From Ophiura sarsii (lineage: Eukaryota; Echinodermata; Ophiuroidea; Amphilepidida; Ophiuridae), in contig CM069449.1 of assembly GCA_035610835.1 (NCBI GenBank), positions 61,838,292-61,902,291 of the forward strand: a DNA stretch of 64,000 nucleotides, in the 5' to 3' direction. The notes beneath the pieces are model-generated. The model was not told the origin of the DNA and did no database searches. It worked only from the letters and a program-made list of their open reading frames with translations. Position 1 is the stretch's first letter. Each line of letters starts with the position of its first letter. The position numbers and the translations under genes were made by a program. Below, one piece after another: positions 33,075 to 43,980 of the stretch.

Positions 33075-34680
33075 TCCCAATCATGCAATAGGTACCGTAA
33101 CGTAGTGTAGCCATAACTTGCCTACAAACTTAACATATACATATAGAATAGCTCTGTATCATAGCTCTCATACGACTCAGTATGACTATAAAAGTATGAG
33201 TATGAGAGCTAGCCTATGGAATGAAAGCATAACTACTTCCATATAGCCTAGGGATGTTTTTGTTTTTTTAGAAATGTTGAATTTAAATGTTATTAGTATT
33301 GATGGAAAGATCATGTAATCCCCTTTAAAATGAGTGCTTGATGAGTTAACTAGATTAAGTATTATAAGTGAAGTTATGGAGCAAAATGTGCTGTAAAATT
33401 GATGGTTTTTATAACAGTACAGTGTTTCATGGTTTCAATGCAAAAACTTTGATTCATTATATGCCATGTTTAAAGATGAACCATTTTTCAGCCCAAAAGG
33501 GCTCAATATTTGTTTCGCCCAAAGTAGCCCAAAAGGACTCCCAAACCAAACCTTGCTATTCACTAATACCGTAGTTTACAAGTACATAAGCTATGTGACA
33601 AAAAAAAATCAAATTTGTTAAATGCTATTGCAATGTACATCAGAGTAAAGGGCTTGGAAACAGCTTTCCAATGACACCAAGATGACCCTCCTGTGACAAA
33701 AAAACAAGAAAGATACACTGTAAAGAATGACGCAAATTGGGCCAATGTTTGGGCTTACAAGCTCTTATAAAACATATAGGAATACAATGTGGAGTTGTGA
33801 CCGAAGATTCCCCTTTACATGCTATAGGAAAAATCAATTTGTGTAGTCTATAGGGGTACCAGAATTAACCATTTCATTTAAAAATAGTATCAAAATCACA
33901 AATTTCGAAGTGAAGATCCCTCAGATTTACAACATGGTCTGAAGGTGCGATTGTCAACTCTTGTAAGTCCAAGATGGCCGCCAAAATCCAAGATGGCCGC
34001 CAAATACAAAATGGCTGCCCACCTGTAAATCATTCTTGATTAGAATTTGGTGCACCCAAAATTGTTGATTGAAAAACCATCAATTTCGTTCAAATTCAAC
34101 AGGAAGATTACTGAATAACTAAAGAAACTGATCATAAGAATTTGAGAAAGGATTTTACATACCTTGTGCAAAAATAAATATGATTTATGTGTGCAGTAAA
34201 TAAAAACAGAAATTTGGCGGCCATTTTTGTAGCCTTTTGAAAGCTGGTTCCAGATTTCTGTACATCGATGACAATGGAAAATATGTATACTATGTCATCA
34301 AAACATGTTCAAGCTTAAAGTGAACAAAATAATGGCAATAAAAGCCTAACTTTGAAGTTTTCTGCACAGACTTGTCACTTGGCACTTCAGTGAAAATGAA
34401 AACGAGGCTGATGACCATTTTGTGAATAGTTAGATTGGGAGATACACACATACCTAATGTATTCCCCTACCCCAAACATAAATCCTACAATAGTTTTTAA
34501 TTTTAAATAAAAAAAACAATATTAAAAAATAATTGGAAGATTTAAAAAAACAAAATCAAAGTATTTGTTGGGCTTTTACACCTTCACAGATCCCCTTCCA
34601 CCTCCCCAGACCCCCTTCCACCTCCCCAGGTCCCCTCTTCCCCCACCCATCGCCCATATAACTAAACAAATCAAACAAAA
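33075..34680. other. Intronic sequence; three AAGATGGCCGCC-like motifs at 33969-34016
   Basis: CCAAGATGGCCGCCAAA occurs twice in tandem, followed by ACAAAATGGCTGCC. These resemble the YY1-binding core. A CCCCCTTCCACCTCCCCAG tandem pair lies at 34598-34650. No coding exon is seen. Confidence 0.45.
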
Positions 34681-34682
34681 CA

Positions 34683-34903
34683 AATCCTGACTGGTTTGGG
34701 ACCCCATTGGAAATAAGCCTGCACATGTAGCTGGCTTTTATGGGCTATCCTGGCCTTGCAACTTTTGGTGTGGTGTGTTTGCCGTTCCAGTTTGGGATGG
34801 CATTGTGATGCGTTATTTATTGAATGTTAATAATTTTATACTCGTGTGATTTGTTATTGTATATGTTGTGATGCCAAATAAAAACTAAACTAAACTAAAC
34901 TAA
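34683..34903 (+). mobile_element. LINE 3' UTR with (AAACT)n tail
   Basis: It matches the reverse complement of 23217-23430 closely, including GGGACCCCATTGGAAATAAG, the CAGTTTGGGATGGCATTGTGA stretch and the final ATAAAAACTAAACTAAACTAA. Only the 3' 220 bp were inserted, a severe 5' truncation typical of LINE integration. Confidence 0.9.
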
Positions 34904-35382
34904 GACTGCGCGATCTTGAAAGCACATGCTCCTGATCAACAGATTCATCAACACGGCAATACCGTTTTGCCGGCAAACATGCGCCAATCCATTACGCCCA
35001 ACACAGAAATGAGACGCATGGATCAGGGTAACACATGTGGATCAGACGATTTTTTTTCTTCAAACAGGTTACTAACTGTTCAAGTTTAGACAAAACGATG
35101 GACATCTTTAAGTTAAATATATAGTATCAGGATGCAACAACCGCTACATTTGGTCACACCTTTCAGGTAGTAAAAAGATATTTGAAAAATAGATTCGTAA
35201 CACGGATGTCAAATTCGGAAGGGTTACGACTGGTTTAGCACGCCCGTTTTACGATCAAAATTAGTCTATTAAATCGACGATATTCTGGAATAAGATTTGT
35301 TTAATCGCGTCGGAAGGGTTTTTAATATTAAATATGAACGTATTTCGACTAGAAAGTACAAAATATTCAACTTACCTTCATT

Positions 35383-35528
35383 TGAAACCAGGCCTCTCGT
35401 CCACTCCTGCGAGTGTCACCGTATTTGAGCCAGATGACGTAGCAACACCTGTCAACATTTTGGTATACGGTGAAGGGCGCCGCTCAAAAATACGAAACTG
35501 GACAACCCTACCCTAGGCTATAGGACAG
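35383..35528 (-). other. Possible minus-strand exon end with a good splice donor
   Basis: On the minus strand, ..GGTTTCAAATGAAG|GTAAGTTG gives a strong donor at 35383/35382. The 43-bp repeat also found upstream of NOMO exon 1 lies directly upstream (35529-35571). The open frame on this strand is short and unrecognised. It could be a non-coding first exon of an antisense transcript or chance. Confidence 0.2.
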
Positions 35529-35571
35529 GTTTAAATTACCTACAACCGGTTGGGCGTATCGGTGTTTTGCA
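35529..35571 (-). repeat. 43-bp perfect inverted repeat, intronic copy
   Basis: Exact reverse complement of 32727-32769, 2.8 kb away, with no similarity in the flanks. Confidence 0.9.
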
Positions 35572-35904
35572 ACAAATTGGAGAAAATACAAAGGAGAGCT
35601 GCCAGGTTTACCCATAACAACTTCAGGAGAACAAGCAGCGTTGGAGCCATGATGCAACAACTTTCATTCATCATTCATGGCCCGGCCACTAGTTGGGGCT
35701 GTTAGGGCATCACAGGGAAGCTTGGTTCATTTTCTTCTAAATGCACCAAAGTTGGCCCATATGTTGCCCATACCATACTCTTTTGATTTTTGATGGATGC
35801 CAAAATGTGAGCCTTTTTTGGGGGGACTGCCATATTAAATGGCCAATTCCAATATGGCCCCCATACTGGGGGATAAAAAAAATCAAATTGCTTCAATTAA
35901 GCTG

Positions 35905-36121
35905 AGAAGCATATCAAATTGTTTGTCTGAGCACAAGGATTCTAAAAATGTATAGTTTGCCCCACTTCCGATGTGTGGGTACTGAGATATTGAGCAAAAC
36001 GTGAAAAGGTCGTTGACCTTTGCTTTTGGGGTCAAAATTTGAACATGTTCCGATTTTGACAAACGATATCTCAAATTGTTCGTCAGATCAAAAGGGTTCA
36101 AGAAATAGTAGTTTCTACCAC
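35905..36121 (+). repeat. Diverged ~155-bp tandem duplication
   Basis: ATATCAAATTGTTTGTCTGA..TAGTTTGCCCCAC (35911-35965) and ATATCTCAAATTGTTCGTCAGA..TAGTTTCTACCAC (36065-36121) are similar. The second leads directly into the hairpin arm. Confidence 0.5.
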
Positions 36122-37967
36122 TATAGTACGGCAGCTAGCACCCTTTTGATCAATGGAAGGAGGTACCAATCTGACCACAGAATCATTTATAATGTAACCC
36201 ACTTTATGCAGATGGGCGATTCCATGAAAATGTGACGGAGCAAAAAAACTAAAAAATGCTCCAAAAGATTTAATTTTACATTCATGTTGTGCAAAGCCTA
36301 TGCAAACGTTCAGGAAAAAAATATTGCAACCATTGACCGTTGTTAACTATGATTTTTTTAAACTTTTCTTACTTCCAAAACGGTAACACGTGTTACCGAA
36401 GCAACACTTTTTTGAAAATATTTCCTAATTGATTTGATTTTAATTGATGCCACTTATAATTTTAATCCTACTAGTTAGGCCCTATTTAAAAATAGTAAAC
36501 AATTTGATAAATTCATAACCACCACTCCACTATAACCCATCAAAATGTCGTAACGCGTGTTACCGAACTCATATTCAGTAAAACGTGCTAAAACCTTAAT
36601 TTGTTTAGAGTTAGTTATCACTATTTATGGTTTATATGTTAGTTCCATTGTCAAAGTCAAACTTAATTTTAATTTAGAAATTAAATAAATAATATAAAGC
36701 TAGTAAATAATGGATGGACAAAATGTAACGCGTGTTACCGTAACACGTGTTACCGACTATTTTGCAATTTACAAAAAAGTGAGAACTTAAATTCTTGTTA
36801 TTATTCTAGTATTATAAACCTTGGGTAGGTACTTGCTCACAGTAGTGACCAATTGATTGCAGGTAGGTTAGTTTAAATACACAAGCAAAACAAAGTTGGG
36901 ATTTTTTTTAGTGCGTCTTTTTTCGTAACGCGTGTTACCGATATTCAGAGCGGTCTTACATTAACATGAGCTGATATTTCATATTGTTGTTAGCATGAGG
37001 ATTTAGCCTTAAGTCTTGGGTATTACAATACAAAAGATGTAAACTTCATTCAGATTACTTTTACAGTTATAGAGGGGAGAATAAAGAATGGCGCCCTAAA
37101 ATGTAACGCGTGTTACCGTGGAATCGCCCAGATATGGATGTCTGCCGCGGCCCACTTGCTGCATGTGGCCCCTAGGGACCCCAGAAAGGGGTTGAAAAAT
37201 GTGTTTGATCAATCGAACGAGATACCATCCCAAACCACTTTCAAATGAACAAGTACATCACACAGAGTATAGAATGACCCCTGCCAGACAGATTATCTGC
37301 TGCAAAGGTCCCGACGCGACAGACGCAAAGGCCCCATGGGGCCCCTAAAATTTAGAAAAAATTGACTCGTGTAATTTCGTTTCCATATCTTTCACGGTGT
37401 CACAATTCTGTCACAGAAATTTCTTGAGACACTTTTTCTTTAAAATGTTGCTATAAATACTTACCCTGTACAAGGCAGACAGAAAATACATATTTTCAAT
37501 GTGTCATGACTGCTGAATTCGGCAACCCATTTAAGATTTTGACTAAGTATTTATAGCAACATTTTTAAGAAAAAGTGTCTCAAGAAATTTCTGTGACAGA
37601 ATTGTGACACCATGAAAGATATAGAAACGAAATTACACGAGTCAATTTTTTTCCAAATTTTAGGGGCCCCATGGGGCCCTATCGGGGCGTCTGTCGGGAC
37701 CTTTGCAGCAGATAATTTGTCTGGCAGGGGTCATTCTATACTCTGTGTGATGTACTTGTTCATTTGAAAGTGGTTTGGGATGGTATCTCGTTCGATTGAT
37801 CAAACACATTTTTCAACCCCTTTCTGTGGTCCCTAGATGCCACATGCAGCAGGTGGGCCACGGCAGACATCCATATCTGCATAAAGTGGGTTACATCATA
37901 AATGATTCTGTGGTCAGATATTGGTACCTCCTTCCATTGATCAAAAGGGTGCTAGCTGCCGTACTAC
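36122..37967. mobile_element. Large foldback (arms ~430 bp) with an insertion in its left arm
   Basis: The left arm (36122-36213 plus 37134-37460) and right arm (about 37530-37967) are inverted copies at high identity. Examples are TACGGCAGCTAGCACCCTTT, GATCAATGGAAGGAGGTACC, GGATGTCTGCCG, AGACAGATTATCTGC and GTCTCAAGAAATTTCTGTGA. The loop is at about 37465-37525. The left arm is split by the 916-bp element at 36214; the right arm is uninterrupted. Confidence 0.9.
36214..37129. mobile_element. Iteron-bearing DNA element, 916 bp, TSD AGAT
   Basis: The ends are GGGCGATTCCATG and GTGGAATCGCCC. AGAT stands on both sides (36210-36213, 37130-37133), and the uninterrupted right arm of the host hairpin shows the pre-insertion site TTTATGCAGATATGGATG with a single AGAT. 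Inside are six copies of GTAAC(A/G)CGTGTTACCG at 36383-36398, 36550-36565, 36725-36740, 36740-36755, 36925-36940 and 37103-37118. The last is fused to the right terminus. Spacing is about 167-185 bp apart from the overlapping central pair. There is no coding frame. It is related to 45184-46422. Confidence 0.9.
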
Positions 37968-37969
37968 TA

Positions 37970-38445
37970 CCACCTGGAGCCGTTATTGTGCCTTGTACAG
38001 GGGTCAATAAAACCTATATTTTTCGTACTAAATGCAGAAAAAATGTTTTGTACAATGATAAAATTAATAATAAAGCTGATTTGCGCAACCTTTTGTACAA
38101 ATAGTCCAATAAAAACCACAAATTTTAATATTTTTCATATTTGTTTTTTTTACGTAAATTCGTTTACTCCATGTGGGTTTGATTTTTTTAAACATTGTGT
38201 TGATGCGCACATTTCGTTAAAAATAAATATGTGAAAGTACTACCGGTAATATAACTTAATATTCCGTGCTAAATGCAGCAAAAATTGTTAGTGTTTAAAT
38301 ATAGTTGTTGTTAAACAATTTTGAAAATATATTCAACAAAACAAGATTTAATATTTTCTCACACTATATTTTTTAGTTTATTCATGGTACATAGCACCGT
38401 TAGCATGTGAGGTCAATTTTCATAGTTCTTTTAATAGTCTCGACG
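37970..38445. other. Intronic sequence, nothing recognised
   Basis: AT-rich sequence without a long conserved frame. Confidence 0.35.
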
Positions 38446-38455
38446 CCCGTGCGAT

Positions 38456-38724
38456 CAAGGCTCAAGATAACAGGTTTTTTTACGCCCGGATCATGGGATT
38501 TATTGAGAACCAGGAACTACTTTCAGTCTACCGGGCGCTAACTTTTTATTAAATCGTATCGTCAAATCGAAATTGGATGTCTTAGGAAAGCTTACCGATC
38601 ATCAACGGGCGCTGGTTTGGACAAAATATCAGTGCTCGGTTGTTTATTTTTCAGCATTACCGGGCGCTATGGCAGGAGAACCGAGGGGTAAAAATCGCCC
38701 AGCGCCCGCTTATCTTGAGCCTTG
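38456..38724. mobile_element. hAT MITE, CAAGGCTCAAGATAA family (copy 1)
   Basis: The ends are CAAGGCTCAAGATAA and TTATCTTGAGCCTTG. The flanks CGTGCGAT (38448-38455) and CATGCGAT (38725-38732) are 7 of 8 alike, an aged 8-bp duplication. The inside contains repeated CGGGCGCT motifs (four). Confidence 0.9.
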
Positions 38725-38734
38725 CATGCGATGT

Positions 38735-39210
38735 TATACAATGAACATCGTTACAACTGGTTAGGCCACTTAAAAGAAATTATACAATTCTCGTAGCCCT
38801 CCCTCCTCATTTTCTGTGATATGGTCAAAACTTTTTTTAATATCAATTTTCATAGATTATAGAGTTTCTAATGGTTGATAGGCCTAATTATGTAATTAAT
38901 CAACTAACACTAACAGTCACTTTCAAGTGTTTTCATAAAACTCTAGTAGGGGTCTAACCCACTTAAAACTTAACATAAAAAAGAGCCTCACCGTTTTCCT
39001 TATGCTGCTGAAAGATGCTGGTATTATGAATTTTGCAAGAAAACAGCCATGTGTCAATTTAGTAAAATATGAAAATAAAAACCACACTTTTCGAAGGTCT
39101 CTGCTACGAGAATCTAATAATTAATTTTAAGTGGCCTTACATGCAATTTACATGGAATTGTGTACTGGTGGATGATGTTGAAGTGATTAGATTTACGATG
39201 AAACGAAGTT
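38735..39210. other. Intronic sequence between two MITE copies
   Basis: AT-rich, nothing recognised. Confidence 0.35.
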
Positions 39211-39221
39211 GGTCTGGTACA

Positions 39222-39507
39222 CAAGGCTCAAGATAAGCGGGCGCTGGGCAATTTTTACCCCTCGGTCCTTCTGCCAAAGCGCCAGGTTATGCTGAAAAAT
39301 AAACAAACGAGCGCTGATATTTTGTCCAAACCAGCGCCCGGGAAGCTTGCCCAAAACATGAATTTCGCTAAGCTTATTTGATTTAATAAAAGGTTAGCTC
39401 CCAGTTGACTAAAAGTAGCTCCTGGTTCTCAATAAATCCTCCTGATCCGGGCGCTACTTTTGAAAAAAAAGTAGCTCCCGGTAAAACAACTGTTATCTTG
39501 AGCCTTG
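39222..39507. mobile_element. hAT MITE, CAAGGCTCAAGATAA family (copy 2, inverted)
   Basis: Same ends as 38456-38724, in opposite orientation. The 8-bp duplication CTGGTACA is perfect (39214-39221, 39508-39515), so this is the younger copy. Confidence 0.95.
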
Positions 39508-39639
39508 CTGGTACAATACACTTTGGTCTCATAATACGGTGCGTTTGGGCTGTCAAATTGGTAAAAAAATGAAATAAATAACGATTCCACGATTTCATGG
39601 TACAATTTACAAAATCCGTGATTCAGCATGAAAACCGTG

Positions 39640-39765
39640 AATTACTTACTACTTACTACTTATGTCGTTCTCGAACGGTCCTCGTGATGGCTCGCCAAAC
39701 TACTCTGTCCCTCATGCATGCTTTCATCTCCTCATCCTTCAGTCCTGTGTCTTTCCTGTGAATTA
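39640..39765 (-). mobile_element. LINE 3' end fragment
   Basis: On the minus strand, 39745-39660 encodes KDEEMKACMRDRVVWRAITR followed by TVRE. This resembles the short basic 'RDRxxWR' tail that ends many LINE/RTE-type ORF2 proteins. It is followed by a (TAAGTAG)n-like tail at 39637-39661. Confidence 0.5.
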
Positions 39766-39769
39766 CATG

Positions 39770-40130
39770 CCGTGAATTCCAAGATCACGGGAAAGCCCGA
39801 ACCTTAACTATATCTGGGGGATCCACTAGCCTATGAAGTGTGTCAGAGACATCCCAGGGGTGTACTTTCGCGACATCCTGCGAGAATCCAAATGGATTCT
39901 CGCAGAGGAATTTTGCGAGAATCCATGGATTCTCGCAAATGGATTCTCGCTGAATATTTTTACGAGAATCCTTTTTACTGAATTCAAATTCCGCATTTTA
40001 AACATTTATTGTACTATTGTTAAGAACAATCATCATTTTAATTTCAACTTGAACAGTTTAGAGTCAAATACCAGTCATCTAAGGTCCTGTTTTGAACTTA
40101 CAAAAGTTTTGTCTATTGTAAAAAAGGTTT
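39770..40130. other. Intronic sequence with repeated GAGAATCCA(A/T)GGATTCTCGC hairpins
   Basis: TGCGAGAATCCAAATGGATT and TTTGCGAGAATCCATGGATT (39879-39950) form overlapping short palindromes. There are four to five copies of GCGAGAATCC or its inverse within 100 bp. Confidence 0.6.
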
Positions 40131-40137
40131 TGTAGTG

Positions 40138-40290
40138 ATGGGCAGGTGTTTGTGGTAGGGAGGGGTTTTGTGGTGGGGTGGGGAGGGGGTTTGTGGTGGG
40201 AGGGGAGGGTTTGTGGTTGGGAGGAGTGGTGGTGGTTTGGGTGAGGAGGGGATGTGGAGGGTGGGGAGGTGGAGGGGGTTTATGGCAGGG
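40138..40290 (+). repeat. G-rich tract (GGGTTTGTGGTGGGAGGG)n, possible G-quadruplex
   Basis: A dense series of GGG/GGGG runs at short intervals on the + strand, for example GTGGGGTGGGGAGGGGG. A second tract of the same type lies at 41248-41310. Confidence 0.75.
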
Positions 40291-40299
40291 CAAAAAATT

Positions 40300-42560
40300 G
40301 ACGGGCGACGGGCGATTCGCCCTCAGAATGTGTAAAATCGCCCCCCTGAAGTCAATGACAAGGGTGAAAAAATGATACAATTCCATGAAATCACCCCATG
40401 AATTCTCAGCCGAATCAGGAGGATTTTTTCAATGCCTTTTTATTGCATAAATATCCCTTGTCGTCACTCGTTTCAAGCCACTGCCATTTGAATTTGTTCT
40501 TTACGCCAGCATCGATCTTTTTAACATTAGCATATCTTTGAACTTCTATTATTACTTCACAATTACTTCACAATATTACTCATTATTTTTTTTTTCTTCG
40601 TGGATTTCGCAGGGATTTTTTTGCGCTGCATTTTTTCAGGCCAGGAGAAAACGGGAGCGCCTGAACTTTTGTTCAAAATGGGAGGAAAATTAATACATTT
40701 TTACCTACCAGCATTCAATTTGATGTGTAAAAATAATTCAAATGTGAAAGTCACCATCAAATATCATGTAATAAATATGCATAGCTTTATGGTCACATTA
40801 ACAGTGTTTTCACTCACCCTATACAAAGGGTGAAATACCCTTCACTTTTGATTTTCACCCTTCAAAATTTGTCTCAAGAATGAAAAATGTTGACAATGTC
40901 ATTGTTTTACTGCCCAAAACACTGTACAAGCACACGTTTTGCCATCATTTCGGTTTTTCACCCTCAAGAATTAAACCCAGTGAAATTGCTGCATTAATTT
41001 ACATTATTTGTATCAGACTTCAGACAATGCGAGCAAGGTAAGAATAGATATAATAGCTGGTATATTTACCAATGCATTTAAAACATGTTTATTGATACGA
41101 ACAATTTAAAAATATCATAGTTTGTAAGGAGCCCTCATCTTGCTGAAAGTAGCCCCCTAAACATCATCACAAGGGCTTTTTCTTGAGAAAATCCACAAAG
41201 AGCCCCCCTGAAAAAAATATTATTTTTACCCCTGGTTTATAGTATGGTGGGGTGGGAGCGGTTTGTAGTGGGGTGGGATGGAAGGAGTTTGTGGTGGGGG
41301 AGGGGATTGGTGTGTCTGCTTGGTTGGTTTTTCTTGGCCAAACATTACTGATGTTTAATCTATTTTCCAATAAAACAACAAAATATTATAGATCCCTTCC
41401 AAAAGTTAGGGGTCGGTCTGTCAGAATTTTTGTTCACATTAAATTAAAACAATTTCTTTAATTCACTTTAAAATAAGATTTGAATGGAGATATTTAAATA
41501 TTAAATCACTTCAAGACAGTTTCAAAATATGTTAGTGTATTTCCAGAAAGCAGAATTCTGGAAAAAAACCTAAACCTTTTTCTGGAATTTCAAAAAATAG
41601 AGTCACTAAAATCAGTATTCAGTTGCACTAGTAAAAGCAAAAAAAGACACAACTATATCTTGTCAGTTTCGAAATTAGGGTCGGTCGTAAGGCCAAAATT
41701 CGACCGCCCGCTCCGGATTTAGGGCCGCTCCGATTGTTGTTGTTTTTGTTGTTGTTTTTTCACATTTTTTTCACATTTATTTTTCACAGTTTAAATGGCA
41801 TTGAATATTGAATTAAGTGTTTATAACATATATGTGCGACTCTCAGAGTGATTTCAACTTCTTGTTGGCTGAACTTTGAGCTTCCGCTGGTAAAAGAAAA
41901 AGAAAAAGAAAAAAATCCGCCCGCCCGCCCCTCCTCTCTGAAAGCTGTGGAGGACAACATAACAAAACAAAATGTTGGCCTAAGAGGACAATCAAACCAT
42001 TTCTTTTGGCCTATGTCTGGGATTGAATTAAATAAATTCCAAGTGTTTGTGCTTATATAATTTGACATCTTGAATAATATTTAAATATTAATAATTATTT
42101 AATCAAATTTAATTTTTGAATAACAAATCAAATTCTTCATCTTATCCATTTTTAATATAACAAACAGTCAAAATTGTGACTACATGTGATGAATGAGATT
42201 GTATTGGTATTTGGTATCCTCATCATTACGTGCAAGGTGAGTTTTGCTATGTCAATATCCAACAATTATCAATTCAATCAAATCTTGAAGAAGAAAAAAA
42301 AAATCAAAAAATCAAAAATGATTGATTTGTGGTGGCAAATAGACTGAAATTTAATTTATAATTATTAATTTTCCACCAAAACAAAGTATTTTTAGAAGTT
42401 TCACAAATTATATAGGTATTACTAGTAAAGCTATCAGTATTAAAATAAGGTTAGAGGATTTCCTGTTTATTAATGTAAAGGTGCACTTTCAATGAAAGCT
42501 TGAAAATGAAACTTCAACATAGTTTTTGTCAAAAATGTAACCAAGAATTGTTTTGAAGCG
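40300..42560. other. Intronic sequence; second G-rich tract at 41248-41310
   Basis: GGGGTGGGAGCGGTTTGTAGT, followed by GGGGTGGGATGG, resembles the tract at 40138. GCCCTC / AGCCCCC phrases near 40315-40345 and 41130-41210 resemble the hAT MITE at 57550-57713. Nothing coding is recognised. Confidence 0.4.
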
Positions 42561-42595
42561 ACACAAAATATTTTAGTGTAATAAATATAAGAGGA

Positions 42596-42640
42596 CCTGA
42601 CGTTTCGATTCTAACAGAATCTTTATCGAAGGTAAAATGA
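42596..42640 (-). ncRNA. Degenerate hammerhead ribozyme motif of Penelope-like type
   Basis: On the minus strand the sequence reads CCTTCGATAAAGATTCTGTT then AGAATCGAAACGTCAGG. Stem II (GATTC..GAATC) is perfect, followed by the GAAA box and a CGTC cleavage-side element, as in hammerheads found in Penelope-like retroelements. The CUGAUGA core is changed to TCGATAA, so cleavage is unlikely. No Penelope reading frame is seen next to it. Confidence 0.45.
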
Positions 42641-42649
42641 CAGAATACA

Positions 42650-43230
42650 ACATACACAACATAGACATAGAGGAACAATGGGCAGGAAGTAAAGTGACAG
42701 ATGGATGAATGGGGGAAGGAAATGACAGCTAATTGATGAAGTGGATAATGTAACAAAAGGATGATATAGACAAAGGGGAGATTAAAAAGTAAAAGGCAAA
42801 TAGGATATTAAAAAAATGGTGAGTAAAATTCATAATGGTGATAGATAACTACAAATAGATAATAACAAAGGGTGGAAATGAAAAATGACTCAGGTATAGG
42901 CCTAAGGTAACAAATAATGGAAATGCACTGGAACAAGTAATGAAAATTACTGTGCATAGGAGACAATGTAGAAAATGAGAACATAGTATCACACATAACA
43001 AGAATTAAAAAATTGAAAAATAAAGTGGGAAAAAAAAAAGGTGGAGAAAAACAAATGGGTGAAAAATACAAGTGATAGGTTAATCAGATACAAATGGAGG
43101 AGGTGGGGGGGGGGGTCTAATCATTCCCTTTTTAGTTTAGTAACTGATTTTCTGTACATGCTTTCTCATTCTCTCCATTCACTTTTGTATGATGCCTGGG
43201 GTACATTGTATTGTTTATGTTACATTTTTT
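42650..43230. other. A/G-rich intronic sequence; G11 at 43105-43115
   Basis: The + strand is strongly purine-rich (GGGGAGATTAAAAAG, GGAAGGAAATGACAG). It may be the remnant of the retroelement that carried the ribozyme motif. Confidence 0.35.
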
Positions 43231-43231
43231 G

Positions 43232-43590
43232 TTAAAGGTGTATGTTCCGATCACTTTTTTGGGCTATGATTTTTTTCACATCAAAATATTTTGATATCAG
43301 AAGAATCCCCATATTTTCTCATTATGTCTGTAAAATCTTAGGGGCCAGAAATGTTTCATTTATAAATTATAGGCTAAAATGTGGTGAATTACTACCAAAG
43401 GTGGTTAACCACCAGCCAGTTTGTGTACTACTCAATGGACAAAATTCTTGTGACCGTGTGCTTCTAAAATTAAAACCATTGGAGTTATGCAACTAAAACT
43501 TATGGAATGTGGCAATTTTAAGGACGACCTTTCATGTCAAATAGAAATCATCAAGTTGAAAATCGGGCTAGCAATCAGAACATCTACTTG
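43232..43590. mobile_element. TTAAAGGT-end MITE, copy 1 (right end eroded)
   Basis: It begins TTAAAGGTGTATGTTCCGATCAC. The interior GGTGGT(T)AACCACCA, the TTTGTGTACTACTCAATGG part and AAGTTGAAAATCGG align with 53918-54272. The right end CATCTACTTGTGA no longer matches the TTAA end. Confidence 0.75.
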
Positions 43591-43844
43591 TGATCATTTT
43601 TGGAACACCTCTATTATTTTTAAAAAAAGCTTTACTATTTACTATTTTCCCATTTTTTGCTATTTTTATTCGAAAATGGCCGCCTTCTTTAATATGCACG
43701 CCATGGTATGGTTTTTGTATTGTTTGAGTTACTATTATTATTACTTATTAATTTAAAATGAAAAAAAACCCTATTTTTAACACAATCCTAACAGAAACAA
43801 ACAGACAGGAATAAATGAGATTACTATTTCTATTCCTTTTACAG

Positions 43845-43980
43845 GTAAAACTGTACACAAGACAAGGTTCATTGAAATACCAAACAGACTGTGCACCCAA
43901 TAATGGGTATTTTATGATTCCCATCTACGACAAGGGAGATTTTGTCTTGAAATTGGAGCCTCCTACAGGATGGATATTCG
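43845..43980 (+). CDS. NOMO: NOMO, exon 2
   Basis: The exon encodes VKLYTRQGSLKYQTDCAPNN followed by GYFMIPIYDKGDFVLKLEPP and TGWIFG, the most conserved N-terminal block of NOMO. Here the first beta-sandwich repeat lies on the ER-lumenal side. The acceptor is a clear polypyrimidine tract plus ACAG at 43841-43844; the donor is TTCG|GTGAGT. Length is 136 nt: it starts in phase 0, right after the exon 1 glutamate, and ends with one base of a split codon that exon 3 completes. No stop, frameshift or missing residue is seen, so the gene appears intact here despite the mobile DNA 250 bp upstream. Confidence 0.95.

Larger units (their letters stand above)
32951..43844 (+). other. NOMO intron 1 (10.9 kb)
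   Basis: It is bounded by GAG|GTAACA and TTCCTTTTACAG|GTA, with a pyrimidine-rich acceptor. It hosts the elements listed separately between 33 and 43.8 kb: a LINE 3' end, a large hairpin with an iteron-bearing insertion, two hAT MITEs, G-rich tracts, a Penelope-type ribozyme relic and a TTAA MITE. Confidence 0.85.

Noticed and set aside
32764..33114. 116-codon minus-strand frame over NOMO exon 1
   Set aside because: It is the shadow of exon 1, which has family support and splice sites on the + strand.
33969..34016. YY1-like AAGATGGCCGCC motifs as the NOMO promoter
   Set aside because: They lie about 1.1 kb downstream of the start codon inside intron 1; this phrase is also common in repeats, so no regulatory role is claimed.
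42596..42640. Active hammerhead ribozyme
   Set aside because: The conserved CUGAUGA box is altered, so only a relic is claimed.
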